Positions 20,890-30,867 of a stretch of DNA of 64,000 bases are shown piece by piece; the first letter of the stretch is position 1; each line of letters opens with the position of its first letter. Where the stretch lies: positions 118,611 through 182,610 of the forward strand of contig NZ_LPWF01000027.1 in the NCBI RefSeq assembly GCF_001723305.1, written 5' to 3'. The notes beneath the pieces are model-generated. The model was not told where the DNA came from. It searched no databases and saw only the letters and a list, made by a program, of their open reading frames with translations. The position numbers were made by a program, and so were the translations under genes. This DNA comes from Methyloceanibacter superfactus (lineage in GTDB: Bacteria; Pseudomonadota; Alphaproteobacteria; Rhizobiales; Methyloligellaceae).

Positions 20890-21289
20890 GCCAGACGTCG
20901 AAGACCGGATGCTCCACGGCGTGAAGCCCGGGGCTCTCGGCGAACATCCAGCCGGTGAAGATGCGCTGCTCCTCGCCCGTCAGCTTGATCTCGTCGACCT
21001 CGACGAATGAAGCGGTATGGGGCTGCTCCGTGGGCGGACGCGAGTCGCAGACGCGCGGGGTGACCTTCAGGGCGCCGAACTCGACCGTCTGATCGATGGG
21101 CACTTCGAGATGGGAGATGCGGCCCGTCACCTTGTCGAGGGCGGCGAACACGGCAATCGGGTTCTTGATCGTCTCGGCCTGGGCCAGCCCCGTCGGCATG
21201 GCGGCAAAGAGGCCCGCCACGGCGAGCGCCGTCACAGCGCGCGATCCATGGTTCGGTCGATCGGCTAAAATTCTCATCCGTCGCATCAT
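20642..21289 (-). CDS. DUF2155-domain periplasmic protein
   Basis: Secreted protein of unknown function conserved in alphaproteobacteria. Signal peptide [21 protein letters not shown], then the DUF2155 domain: [74 protein letters not shown]. Two Cys may pair. The C-terminus is a long Ala/Pro/Glu linker that turns Arg-rich; after a possible indel near 20745 it would instead end [21 protein letters not shown] at 20658. I chose ATG 21289 because GAAGAGGTG lies about 10 bases upstream. It overlaps the aat 3' end on the opposite strand. Confidence 0.8.
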   Translation of the reverse strand: MMRRMRILADRPNHGSRAVTALAVAGLFAAMPTGLAQAETIKNPIAVFAALDKVTGRISHLEVPIDQTVEFGALKVTPRVCDSRPPTEQPHTASFVEVDEIKLTGEEQRIFTGWMFAESPGLHAVEHPVFDVWLTSCKTPEGAKPPESAENAPAEEVPAEAAAEAEPAPAPAPPPAAAAAPRTRPRRRPPPRRRPTRCLGSCPTLPPGGAETPDG

Positions 21290-21389
21290 GATGCCGCACA
21301 CCTCTTCGCCGCGTCCGCCGGTGCGCTCCTTTAGCATGAAAAGGCCTCGTCGATCATTGGGGCAACCATGAGGCAGCACGGGTCCCGGC

Positions 21390-22172
21390 TCAAGCATGGC
21401 GCTCGGCGCTGAATCTGAGCCTGACATGGTCCGCCGTCCATTTGCCTTGGCTATCGCAGAGAGACGGCCGCAGAAGCTCCAGCGCGTCGGTGAGCGCCGC
21501 GGTCCGGTCCGGCTCGGGAAACTGATCGAAGAAGGACCGGCCAAAGGTCCTGAGCCAACCCTCCATGCCCGTCCGCAACGGGGTCGGCCGCGGCACGAGC
21601 GCGATGTCATGCACGTTGAAGCCGTTCTTGGCCAGGAGCTGGTGTATTCCTCGACGGTGGGAAAGAACCACGGCGCCACATGCGCCGGATCGCCCCGCGC
21701 ATCTTGCCCACGGCCCGCATGGCCGTGGCGATGGCCGCAACATTGCCGTGGCCGCCGAGCTCACCGACGAAGCGGCCGCGGGGCTTGAGGGCCCGGGCGA
21801 CGCCGGCGATCACCAGGTCGGGGGCGCGCATCCAATGCAGCGCGGCGTGGAGAACACCGCATCGAACTCATGGACGAAATCGAGCTCATGGCCGTCCGAT
21901 TTGCGGACGGTGAGACCCTTCATGCGCGCCACGGCGAGGAGCTCGTCGCTGAGATCGACGCCGAGCACGTCGGCGCCGGCCGCCTTGATCTCCGCCGTCA
22001 ACGTGCCGTCGCCGCAGCCGAGATCCAAAATGCGCTCGCCCGGCTTCGGCGCCAGCATGGCGAAGACAGGCCCCGCCAGCTCCTGCACGAAGCGGCCGTT
22101 CTTGGCATAGTCGGACGCCGACCAGCGCTGCACCGCCTGGGGCGGTGCTTCCTTCGTTGGCGCATCCGTCAT
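21390..22172 (-). CDS. SAM-dependent class I methyltransferase (3 frameshifts)
   Basis: Small-molecule-type methyltransferase; the substrate is unknown. The SAM site is seen in RILDLGCGDGTLTAEIKAAG and VLGVDLSDELLAVAR, with FVHEFDAVFS next. The frame then shifts near 21838 to ALHWMRAPDLVIAGVARAL and GRFVGELGGHGNVAAIATAM, near 21700 to APWFFPTVEEY, and near 21650 to LLAKNGFNVHDIALVPRPT, ending VRLRFSAERHA. The layout resembles trans-aconitate methyltransferase-like proteins. ATG 22172 overlaps the NDUFA12 stop as ATGA, so the two are translationally coupled. Confidence 0.8.
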
Positions 22173-22546
22173 TTGGGCTGCCACGGCTCATAGTCCCGGG
22201 GCGGCTGCTTCACCTGCGGGCGCAACGTCGAGCCAGGCGGCCGGTAGGCCTCATAGGTGCCGGTCATGTTCGGACGATGGGCCTTCTGCCAGGGCCGCGG
22301 CGTGTAGTCTTCCTCGGTGGGCGGCACGTCAACGGTGTGATGCAGCCATCCATGCCACTCGGGCGGGACCTGTGAGGGCTCCCACACGGTGCGATAGATC
22401 ACCCAGCGGCGCGTTCCGTCGCGCTCGCGGTAATAGACGTTGCCGAGGCCGTCCTCGCCCACGCGAACGCCCTTGCGCCAGGTGAAGAGGCGCGTGCCGA
22501 TGGTGTTGCCCTTCCACCAGGCAAACAGTTCACTGAAAAGAGCCAT
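22169..22546 (-). CDS. NADH:ubiquinone oxidoreductase 17.2 kDa subunit, NDUFA12 family
   Basis: Supernumerary subunit of respiratory complex I shared by alphaproteobacteria and mitochondria (NDUFA12/B17.2), on the matrix/cytoplasmic side at the junction of the arms. 125 residues. Family motifs: GTRLFTWRKGVRVGEDGLGN, YYRERDGTRRWVIY, PPEWHGWLHHTVDVPPTEED, RPWQKAHRPNMTGTYEAYRPPGS. The frame is intact. It lies outside any nuo operon here, as is usual for this gene, and is coupled to the downstream methyltransferase. Confidence 0.95.
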   Translation of the reverse strand: MALFSELFAWWKGNTIGTRLFTWRKGVRVGEDGLGNVYYRERDGTRRWVIYRTVWEPSQVPPEWHGWLHHTVDVPPTEEDYTPRPWQKAHRPNMTGTYEAYRPPGSTLRPQVKQPPRDYEPWQPK

Positions 22547-22663
22547 GGAATTTAGCGTCAGCCGCCTATGGAGCGTAAGCGGGGACTATGACCTCTTGCC
22601 CGGGCTTCTGTCCAGCGGCGCAAAGACGCTTCCGGCGATGGAAGTCCGGCGGCGAAGACGGCT

Positions 22664-23260
22664 CTAGTTCTGAGCGGCCCGCATCCGCAAGGCGTAGGGC
22701 GCATCGCCCGCGCCGTCCGTCTGGCCGATGGCGAGCGGCAGGCTGGCCGGCCCCGGGGTCGGCACGTAACTCGGCCGCGGAAAGCTGAGCGACAGGCGCT
22801 CTTCCATGCCCGCTACCACATAGATGTCGCCGTCACGCTCGAAGGGGCGGTCGTCGTTGAGCAGCCAATCGAGGCGGCGGTACAGAGTCGAGGCCGAGGT
22901 CGGCAGCACCAGGACCTGATGAGCCCCTGCCCTGAGCGCCTCTTCGACCAGGCTCGGCCTGGCATGGGCGCTCATGATCATGGCGGGCACGAAACAGAGC
23001 GGCCCAGCGTCCACATGGCGCATGGCCCTGACCAACTCCGAACCGGAGATCGGCTGCATATGCGCAGCGGCGATGACGAGATCAGGCGGGTCGCAGGCCA
23101 TGGTCTCGAAGGCCTCGTTGGCGTTCTCATAAGTGTCGATCCGCCCCGTGCCGATGGCCGCGAGCATCGCCCGCATCATGGACCGCATGGGCCGGCGATT
23201 ATCGATGACAGAGACCACAAGCTGTTCGAGGTCCCGACCGAGAGCGCGATGATGCAACAT
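22664..23260 (-). CDS. Degenerate response-regulator receiver protein
   Basis: 198 residues with a CheY-like fold pattern: VVSVIDNRRPMRSMMRAML, PPDLVIAAAHMQPISGSELV, PAMIMSAHA, GAHQVLVLPTSASTLYRRLDWLL. The phosphoacceptor Asp expected at the end of strand 3 is Ala (DLVIAAAH where DLVILDxxMP is usual), the acidic pair is DN, and the conserved Lys is Leu (VLPTS). Phosphorylation by a histidine kinase is therefore unlikely. The C-terminal 60 residues are Pro-rich and lack an output domain. I start at ATG 23260, since upstream in-frame sequence is low-complexity Arg-rich. No kinase gene is nearby; function unknown. Confidence 0.75.
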   Translation of the reverse strand: MLHHRALGRDLEQLVVSVIDNRRPMRSMMRAMLAAIGTGRIDTYENANEAFETMACDPPDLVIAAAHMQPISGSELVRAMRHVDAGPLCFVPAMIMSAHARPSLVEEALRAGAHQVLVLPTSASTLYRRLDWLLNDDRPFERDGDIYVVAGMEERLSLSFPRPSYVPTPGPASLPLAIGQTDGAGDAPYALRMRAAQN

Positions 23261-23695
23261 TGAATCAAACTCGAATCTTGCCGACGGGGCTTTCACGTGT
23301 AGCGAAGAAATTACTGACGTTCTCGTAAACAGACAGTGAAGGCCCGGTGAGGGTCGGCAGCGAAGGTGACCCTTTCGGGGCGGTTCAGAGGCCGACCGCT
23401 GCGCCATTTTCCCGCCGGGTCCGAGTTTTTCCAAGCGGCGCCCACGGCCGCAGGCCGCGCGACGGCTGCTCGGCCGCGAAGCGCCAAAAGCCCCCATTTT
23501 CAGGCCTTCGCGTCCCCGGCGTTGAAAGTTGCCCACCACCTTTCCACATACTATTCCTGCACTCGCACACAGGGTTTAGTGGTAGAGTAACTTTTGGTCG
23601 CTAGATATTGATTGCGGCGATTGATGCAGCGAGAGAATCGCACCAGTCTCGAAGGTCGCACAGGATGCAGATTTTGACTGGGGGATGTGAGCAAG
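23261..23695. promoter_or_regulatory. Divergent promoter region of the receiver gene and nrdJ
   Basis: 435 bases without a gene. Composition falls toward nrdJ. Near 23532-23541 CTTTCCACAT is one mismatch from a DnaA box (TTATCCACA type), and a loosely symmetric CACATACTAT / GGTTTAGTGG pair lies at 23537-23583, the kind of place where NrdR boxes occur. Neither is a firm call. GGGGGATGTGAGCAAG precedes the nrdJ start. Confidence 0.3.
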
Positions 23696-26600
23696 ATGCG
23701 GATTCAAAGACGATTTACTGAGCCAGGACGGTCACCTTACGAGCGATTTCGTTCCGCGAGAGCGGCAGCGAAATTCGCAATCCGGACGGCTCTGTCGTCT
23801 TCGCGCTGGAGCGCTTTTCCGTGCCAGCCCATTGGAGCCAGGTCGCGGCCGACATCCTTGCCCAGAAATACTTCCGCAAGGCCGGCGTGCCCGCATTCTC
23901 CAAGCGGGTCGAGGAGAATTCGGTGCCGTCATGGCTGTGGCGCTCGGTGCCCGACACTGAGGCGCTCGAGGCGCTGCCCGAGGCCGAACGCTTCGGCAGC
24001 GAGACCGACGCGCGGCAGGTGTTCGACCGGCTGGCCGGGACCTGGACCTATTGGGGCTGGAAGGGCGGCTATTTCACCACCGAGGATGACGCGTCGGCCT
24101 TCTTCGACGAGCTCCGCCACATGCTGGCAAAACAGATGGGCGCGCCGAACAGCCCGCAATGGTTCAACACCGGCCTCTACTGGGCCTATGGCATCGATGG
24201 CCCGAGCCAAGGTCATTACTATGTCGACCACGCCACGGGCCTGCTGAAGGCCTCGGAGTCGGCCTACGAGCATCCCCAGCCGCATGCCTGCTTCATCCAG
24301 TCGATCGAGGACGATCTCGTCAACGAGAACGGCATCATGGATCTGTGGGTGCGCGAGGCGCGCTTGTTCAAATACGGCTCCGGCACGGGCACCAATTTCT
24401 CGCGGCTGCGCGGCGAGCATGAGCCGCTGTCGGGCGGCGGCAAGTCCTCCGGCCTGATGAGCTTCCTCAAGATCGGCGACCGGGCCGCCGGCGCCATCAA
24501 GTCGGGCGGCACGACGCGGCGCGCCGCCAAGATGGTCGTGGTCGACATCGATCATCCCGACATCGAGAGCTACATCAACTGGAAGGTCACCGAGGAGCAG
24601 AAGGTCGCGGCGCTAGTTACCGGCTCCAAGGTTCTGTCCGAGCGGCTCAACGCCATCCTCAGGTCTTGCGTCAATTGCGACGGCGACGGCGACGACTGCT
24701 TCGACCCGAAGCGCAACCCGGCGCTCAAACGCGAGGTCAAGGCGGCGCGCAAGGCCAAGGTGCCCGACAACCTGATCCGCCGGGTCATGCAGTTCGCCCG
24801 CCAGGGCTACACCTCGATGCAGTTCCAGACCTACGACACGGACTGGGACTCCGAGGCCTACCGGACGGTCTCCGGTCAGAACTCAAACAACTCCGTGCGG
24901 GTCACCGACGGCTTCCTCGAGGCGGTCGAGGCCGACGGCGACTGGAACTTGACCTTCCGCAAGAACGGCGCCGTGGCCAAGACGTGAAGGCGCGCGAGCT
25001 GTGGGAGCAGGTCGGCTATGCCGCCTGGTCCTGTGCAGATCCGGGCATCCAGTTTCACACCACCATCAACGACTGGCATACCTGCCCGGCGGCGGGCGAG
25101 ATCAAAGCATCGAACCCGTGCTCGGAATATATGTTCCTCGACGACACCGCCTGCAATCTCGCCTCGCTCAATCTGATGCAGTTCCGCAACGCGGATGGCA
25201 GCTTCGACGTCGAGAGCTACGAGCATGCCATCAGGCTGTGGACCGTGGTGCTGGAGATCGCGGTGACCATGGCGCAGTTCCCGTCGCGCCAGATCGCCCA
25301 GCTCTCCTACGAGTACCGGACCCTCGGCCTGGGCTACGCCAATATCGGCGGCCTGCTCATGGCGTCGGGCATTCCCTACGACTCGGACGAAGGCAGGGCG
25401 ATGGCCGGCGCGCTGACCGCCATCATGACCGGCGTCTCTTATGCCACGAGCGCGGAGATGGCCCGCGAGCTCGGCCCCTTCCCTGGCTACGACGCCAACC
25501 GGGACGCCATGCTCAAGGTCATCCGCAATCATGCGCGCGCCTCGCGCGGCGAGCGGGACGGCTATGAGGAGCTGGCCACGGCGCCGGTGCCGCTCGACCA
25601 TGCCTCCTGCCCCGAGCCGCGTCTGCTGGCGCACGCCATGCGGGCCTGGGACCTGGCACTCGATCTCGGGCGCGACTATGGCTATCGCAACGCGCAAGCC
25701 ACGGTGATCGCCCCGACCGGCACGATCGGTCTGGTGATGGACTGCGACACCACCGGCATCGAGCCGGACTTCGCGCTGGTGAAGTTCAAGAAGCTGGCCG
25801 GCGGCGGCTATTTCAAGATCATCAACCGCATGGTGCCGGAGGCGCTGCGGGTGCTCGGCTACGACGAGGCCGCCACCAAGCGCATCATCGACTATGCGGT
25901 GGGCCGGGGCACGCTCAAGGGCGCACCGGGCGTCAACCACGAGACGCTGGCTGCCAAGGGCTTCACGCCCGAGAAGATCGCGGCGATCGAGAAGGACGCG
26001 GTGTCGGCCTTCGACATCAAGTTCGTGTTCAACAAATGGACGCTCGGCGAGGCCTTCTGCACCGAGGTGCTGGGGCTCGAGGCGCAGCGGCTCGATCAGC
26101 CCGACTTCGACCTCCTGGCGGAGATCGGCTTCTCCAAGGCCGATATCGAGGCGGCCAACGAGTATGCCTGCGGGGCGATGACCCTCGAAGGCGCGCCGGG
26201 GCTCGACCCCGCGCACCTGCCGGTGTTCGATTGCGCCAGCCCTTGCGGCCGCAAGGGCAAGCGCTATCTGTCGGTGGAAAGCCATATCCGCATGATGGCG
26301 GCGGCGCAGCCGTTCATCTCGGGGGCCATCTCCAAGACCATCAACATGTCGAACGACTCGACGGTCGAGGACTGCAAGGAGGCCTATCTCCTCTCCTGGC
26401 GGCTCGGCCTGAAAGCCAATGCGCTCTACCGCGACGGCTCGAAGCTATCGCAGCCACTCAACGCTCAGCTCCTCGCCGACGACGAGGACGAGCAGGACGA
26501 GGTGCTGGCGGCGGTCGCTTCGGATCAGCCGCAGGTGCAGCGCGCCACGGTGTTCGCCGAGCGAATCGTCGAGCGGGTGATCGAGCGGGTCAGGGCCACG

Positions 26601-27397
26601 GCCGAGCGTGAGAGGCTGCCCCACCGGCGCAAGGGCTATACTCAAAAGGCCGTGGTCGGCGGTCATAAGGTATACTTAAGAACTGGTGAGTATGAAGACG
26701 GCCGGTTGGGTGAGATCTTCATCGACATGCACAAGGAAGGCGCCGCCTTCCGCTCGCTCATGAACAACTTTGCGATCGCGGTGTCCGTCGGTTTGCAGTA
26801 CGGCGTCCCGCTGGAAGAGTTCGTTGATGCCTTCACGTTCACGCGTTTCGAGCCTGCCGGTCCGGTGCGCGGGAACGAAGCCATCAAGAACGCCACCTCG
26901 ATCCTTGACTACCTGTTCAGAGAGCTTGCAGTTTCTTATCTTGGGCGGTACGAGCTTGCACATGTTGATCCAAGCGAGATCGGCAGCACAACCCTCGGCT
27001 CGGGGGACGCAGGCGAAAGCAGGCGTTTCACCGAAGCTCTCGTTTCACCTGGCTTCACCCGTGGTCGCCTCAGTGAGCGGAACTTTCTTACGCCGAGTAA
27101 AGCGCAGGGCACTGGCAATCCCGCACGGGCGTACAGGCGCAAGCCGACGACGACCCGCTTGAGAACGCCACAAGCCTTGCCGCCGCGTCCACTCAACCCC
27201 CTTCATCGGAGACGGTCGAGCATGTTGCCCTTGCCGTCGAAGCGCTCGCCGAGCGCGGCACGTCAGTTCTTGTCGCCGAAGCGCGCGTTAAGGGTTATGA
27301 AGGGGAAGCGTGTGGAGAATGCGGTAACTTTACCCTCGTACGAAACGGCACCTGTCTCAAGTGCGACACGTGCGGATCGACGAGCGGTTGTAGTTAG
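23696..27397 (+). CDS. nrdJ: Adenosylcobalamin-dependent ribonucleotide reductase, class II (3 frameshifts)
   Basis: Reduces ribonucleotides to deoxyribonucleotides using adenosylcobalamin as radical source, with or without oxygen. Starts [16 protein letters not shown]; an indel near 23743 leads into [20 protein letters not shown]. Core: [47 protein letters not shown], catalytic region [19 protein letters not shown], and [21 protein letters not shown] second indel lies near 24985 (AVAKT to [15 protein letters not shown]). A third, near 27130, hides the true C-terminus [13 protein letters not shown] ... [18 protein letters not shown] and [11 protein letters not shown], whose Cys pairs recycle the active site. 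True stop TAG is at 27395-27397. From about 26640 on the gene has clearly lower GC. Confidence 0.94.
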
Positions 27398-27440
27398 AGT
27401 GTGAACTGATCAGCCAGCCACCCGATAGGAGGGATGTACT

Positions 27441-27647
27441 ATGGCAGTAGCGAAGAAGAAGCCGGCCGCCAAGAAGGCCCCGGCCCGTAAGTCCGCAGCG
27501 AAGAAGAAGGCTCCGGCCCGCAAGTCCGCAGCGAAGAAGAAGACCGTGCGGAAGACCGCCGCCGCGAAGAAGCCGGCCGTGCGGAAGACCGCCGCGGCGA
27601 AGAAGAAGAAGGCTCCGGCTCGCAAGAAGGCTGCGAAGAAGAAGTAG
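27441..27647 (+). CDS. Histone H1-like Lys/Ala-rich DNA-binding protein
   Basis: 68 residues, almost only Lys, Ala, Pro, Arg, with a few Val, Ser and Thr, in repeats such as KKAPARKSAAKK and VRKTAAAKK. This is the composition of bacterial H1-like (HctB/AlgP-type) tails that bind and compact DNA. There is no folded domain. The start is secure: AGGAGGG lies 8 bases before ATG 27441. It has its own terminator and follows nrdJ by 43 bases. A role in nucleoid compaction is inferred from composition only. Confidence 0.8.
   Translation: MAVAKKKPAAKKAPARKSAAKKKAPARKSAAKKKTVRKTAAAKKPAVRKTAAAKKKKAPARKKAAKKK
27468..27632 (+). repeat. Internal tandem repeats of the histone-like gene
   Basis: Two near-identical units of about 33 bases encode KKAPARKSAAK (27468 and 27501 onward). 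They are followed by two units encoding VRKTAAAKK (27546 and 27582 onward) and a last KKAPARKKAAKK. Such repeats commonly change number between strains. Confidence 0.75.
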
Positions 27648-27657
27648 TTTCTCAAGA

Positions 27658-27689
27658 GGCGCGGGGATCGCGAGATCCCCGCGCCTTTT
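27658..27689 (+). terminator. Strong intrinsic terminator of the histone-like gene
   Basis: Perfect 12-base stem GGCGCGGGGATC / GATCCCCGCGCC with loop GCGA, then TTTTGTCATTTT. It is ten bases after the stop codon. Confidence 0.95.
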
Positions 27690-27889
27690 GTCATTTTATG
27701 ACGTAAAAACAATAGCTTGCCGAGACGCCCTGGACCCGCTCCGGGGCTTTTGTTTTGTTTGGCGCAAAGAGTCTGTGAAGCTCGTCCGTGCGTTTCCATT
27801 GCGCGCCCTTCGCGGCAAAGACTGCCGGCGCGACCGCATCGCGCCGACGCCCGGCGACGATGCCGCCGCTCTTGGAAGAGGTGACGATC

Positions 27890-28284
27890 ATGGGATTGCT
27901 TCGTCTCGCATATGTTAGTCAGTCGCGTCTCGCTGGCGATCCTGATGAGCGCGCGCACATCGCCGACATCCTGTTGTCCTCGCGGCGGAACAACGAAGAG
28001 GAGAACATCACCGGCGCCTTCTCGCCACCGACAACTGTTTCGCCCAGGTGCTCGAAGGCGGGCGGCAGGCGGTCGAGGCGACCTTCGAGCGAATCAGTCA
28101 CGACCCGAGGCACCAGGACATCGCCCTTCTGCTGAGCGAGCCCATCGCCGAGCGGCAATTTCCACAGTGGTCGATGGCCTATATCGGGCCCTCGCAATCG
28201 GCGGCCGATGCGGTGGCGCGGGTGACGCGGGACGTCGAGACCTCGGAGGCCGGCGAGGCCGCGCGCGCGCTCGTCACCTTCTGA
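27890..28284 (+). CDS. BLUF-domain (FAD blue-light sensor) protein (1 frameshift)
   Basis: Short stand-alone BLUF protein of about 130 residues. Begins LLRLAYVSQSRLAG with the flavin-facing Tyr, then RRNNEEENITGA with the conserved Asn. After an indel near 28022 the other frame continues ATDNCFAQVLEGGRQAVEAT, keeping the Gln that switches hydrogen bonding on illumination, then RISHDPRHQDIALLLSEP and RQFPQWSMAYIG. No output domain follows, so signalling would need a partner protein. ATG 27890 follows GGAAGAGGTGACGATC. It may sense blue light; the partner is not evident from the neighbours. Confidence 0.85.
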
Positions 28285-28351
28285 GCAGCTGCTCGAGGAG
28301 TGCCCCGGCGGTGGGACGTCCGCACCGTGAGACGCCTCGAGGGCCAGCGGC

Positions 28352-29127
28352 CTAGCCTCCGCCTTCATCGGCCGCGCCGGCGCTGAAGCCTTCCCGCGCG
28401 ATCAGATTCCAAAGCGCGGCAAGCGCCGATTCGAGCATGGCCTCGTCCGCGCCGCGCAATACCACATAGGTGCCGATCCTGTTCCGCTCGAAGAAGGATA
28501 GGAGCCCATCTGCACCTCCGGATGCGCCGCCTGGAGGGCCGCGAGCGGCGGCGCCAGATCGCCCTCGGGCGCATCGACGCGCACCGAGCGGGCCTGCATG
28601 GGCCGGCCCTTGGCCAAGCGCGGCATGACCTCGTCCAGCATCACCTGCATGATCCGCGGCACCCCGGCCATGACGATGACGTTCTCCATCCTGTAGCCCG
28701 GCGCCCGGGACACGGCGTTGTGGATCAGCTCGGCGCCCTCGGGGATGCGCGCCATCCTGAGGCGCGCCGGGGTGAGGTCGCCTTCAGCGTAATGCTGGCG
28801 CATGGCGGCCACCGCCTCGTCGTGCACCGAGACGCCGACCGCGAAGGCCTTGGCGATGGCGTCGGTGGTCACGTCGTCATGGGTCGGGCCGATGCCTCCG
28901 GTGGTGAACACATAGGCGAAGCGGCGACGGAGATCGTTGACCGCGGCGGCGATCACCGCCTCGTCGTCGGCCACCACGCGAACCTCCCGGAGCGCGATGC
29001 CCACGCGGGTCAGATAGGCGGCGATATAGGCGGTGTTCTCGTCGCGGGTGCGACCCGACAGGATCTCCTCGCCAATCACAAGCAGGGCGGCGGTGACGAT
29101 GTCCGGGCTTTGGGTGTCGTCGCTCAT
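28352..29127 (-). CDS. CinA-like molybdopterin-binding domain protein (1 frameshift)
   Basis: MoCF_biosynth/CinA-N-type protein (COG1058), in other bacteria linked to pyridine-nucleotide or damage metabolism. N-terminal [20 protein letters not shown], then [21 protein letters not shown], the hallmark of the family, and [18 protein letters not shown]. The frame shifts near 28500 in VQMGSYP: loss of one C from CCC. The other frame continues [20 protein letters not shown] and ends in TAG at 28354-28352. The C-terminal deamidase domain of full CinA is absent. It is divergent from sfsA with about 100 bases between. Confidence 0.85.
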
Positions 29128-29227
29128 GGCTTCTCTTCTACCCGAGTTTTCTCGGACCCGGGGGAATTCGGGGGCAAGTCCGCCTGCCGCCTTGCCGGGC
29201 CGCGGCAGGCTTCCTAGGTTGTTGGCC

Positions 29228-30001
29228 ATGCTCATGCGCTTTCCCTCAGGCCTGATCGAGGGCCGGCTGGTGCGGCGCTACAAGCGCTTCCTCGCTGATG
29301 TGGAGCTCGAAGCCGGCGAGACGGTCACCGCCCATTGCGCCAATCCAGGCTCCATGCTCGGCCTCGCGGCGCCCGGCTCGCGGGTCTGGCTGTCGCGCTC
29401 GACGAATCCCAAACGCAAGCTCGGCTTCTCCTGGGAGTTGATCGAAGTCGATCTCGGCCGCGGGCCGGCGCTCGTCGGCATCAACACGTCGAGCCCCAAC
29501 GCGGCAGTGTCGGCGGCAATCCGGAGCGGTCTCATCCCGGCGCTCCAGGGCTATGCGAACATCCGCCGCGAGGTGCGCTACGCCGGCAATTGCCGCATCG
29601 ATCTTCTTCTCGAGGACCCCGCGCGGCCGCCCTGCTATGTGGAGGTCAAGAACGTGCATCTGATGCGGCACGCAGGGCTCGCGGAATTTCCCGACTCGGT
29701 CACCGCGCGCGGCGCCAAGCATCTCAAGGCGCTCGCCGATATGGCTGCGACGGGCGCGCGTGCGGTGATGGTGTATTTCGTGCAGCGGGGCGATGCCGAC
29801 CGCTTCACCCTCGCCCACGATATCGATCCCGCCTATGCGGCCGCCTTCGAGGCCGCCCGTGCAAGCGGTGTCGAGGCCATCGCCGTCGCTTCCGAGGTGA
29901 CGCTGGAAGGCCTAGCCCTGCCGCGCGCCATCCCGTTTAAGGTTTCATTCGACGCGGAAGAGACGCACGCCTTGAACGGAAGCAGATTTCCTCCTAAGTG
30001 A
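29228..30001 (+). CDS. sfsA: SfsA family protein
   Basis: 257 residues. Family motifs: [70 protein letters not shown] and [16 protein letters not shown]. SfsA was named for stimulation of sugar fermentation in E. coli; it has an OB-fold plus a PD-(D/E)XK-like nuclease fold and its true role is unsettled. Frame intact. ATG 29228 or 29234 could start; map follows after 27 bases. Confidence 0.94.
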   Translation: MLMRFPSGLIEGRLVRRYKRFLADVELEAGETVTAHCANPGSMLGLAAPGSRVWLSRSTNPKRKLGFSWELIEVDLGRGPALVGINTSSPNAAVSAAIRSGLIPALQGYANIRREVRYAGNCRIDLLLEDPARPPCYVEVKNVHLMRHAGLAEFPDSVTARGAKHLKALADMAATGARAVMVYFVQRGDADRFTLAHDIDPAYAAAFEAARASGVEAIAVASEVTLEGLALPRAIPFKVSFDAEETHALNGSRFPPK

Positions 30002-30028
30002 CGGCAAGTCCCCCTATAATCGGTTCCC

Positions 30029-30850
30029 ATGTCCAATCTCGAATTTGCCCGCGCCCAAGCGCGCGATACCAAGATCAAGCTGCACGGACCCGAAGCCTTC
30101 GCCGGCATGGCGAAGGCCGGCCGGCTCGTGGCCGAGGCGCTCGACGTCATGGCCGAGCATGTCAGGCCCGGCGTCACCACCGACGAGCTCGACGCCATCG
30201 CGTTCGACTTCGCTATGGCCCATGACGCGATCCCGGCGCCCCTGAACTATCGCGGCTTCCCCAAGTCGATATGCACCTCGCTGAACCATGTGGTCTGCCA
30301 CGGCATCCCGGGTCCGCGCGGACTTCGCGAGGGCGACGTTCTCAATATCGACATCACCCTGATCGTCGACGGCTGGCATGGGGATTCGAGCCGCATGTAT
30401 CCGGTGGGCGAAATCTCACGCGCGGCGGAGCGTCTGCTCGAGGTCACCCATAACGCGCTGATGCGCGGCGTGGCCGCGGTGCGTCCGGGCGCCACCACGG
30501 GCGATATCGGCCATGCCATCCAGGTCTATGCCGAAAGCGAGCGCTGCAGCGTGGTGCGCGACTTCTGCGGCCATGGCCTGGGGCGCGTCTTCCACGACCG
30601 CCCCAACATTCTCCATTACGGCGAGCCCGGCGAAGGCCTGCCGCTGAAGCCCGGCATGCTGTTCACCATCGAGCCGATGATCAATCTCGGCAAACCCCAT
30701 GTGAAGATCCTGTCCGACGGCTGGACCGCCGTGACCCGCGACCGCTCGCTGTCGGCACAGTTCGAGCACACGGTCGGCGTCACCGAGACGGGATGCGAGG
30801 TGTTCACCTTCTCACCAAAGGGCCTGGACCGGCCTCCCGCCGCGTCCTAA
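30029..30850 (+). CDS. map: Methionine aminopeptidase, type I
   Basis: Removes the initiator Met from nascent proteins. 273 residues. All five metal ligands are visible: Asp in [20 protein letters not shown] (two), His in FCGHGLGR, Glu in [10 protein letters not shown] and Glu in [12 protein letters not shown]. Also [10 protein letters not shown] with the active-site His. Frame intact. It lies between sfsA and radC in the same direction, 17 bases before the radC start. Confidence 0.96.
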   Translation: MSNLEFARAQARDTKIKLHGPEAFAGMAKAGRLVAEALDVMAEHVRPGVTTDELDAIAFDFAMAHDAIPAPLNYRGFPKSICTSLNHVVCHGIPGPRGLREGDVLNIDITLIVDGWHGDSSRMYPVGEISRAAERLLEVTHNALMRGVAAVRPGATTGDIGHAIQVYAESERCSVVRDFCGHGLGRVFHDRPNILHYGEPGEGLPLKPGMLFTIEPMINLGKPHVKILSDGWTAVTRDRSLSAQFEHTVGVTETGCEVFTFSPKGLDRPPAAS

Positions 30851-30867
30851 CCACCAGCGAAGGCCAC

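Noticed and set aside
23261..23539. Longer N-terminus for the receiver-like protein
   Set aside because: The in-frame upstream part is Arg/Gly-rich low complexity and the fold begins right after ATG 23260.
23261..23695. Cobalamin riboswitch before nrdJ
   Set aside because: No B12-box-like sequence is visible, and the B12-using enzyme would not normally be repressed by B12.
24876..26285. 469-codon antisense frame opposite nrdJ
   Set aside because: No recognisable domain and it mirrors the nrdJ codon pattern; the plus strand is certain.
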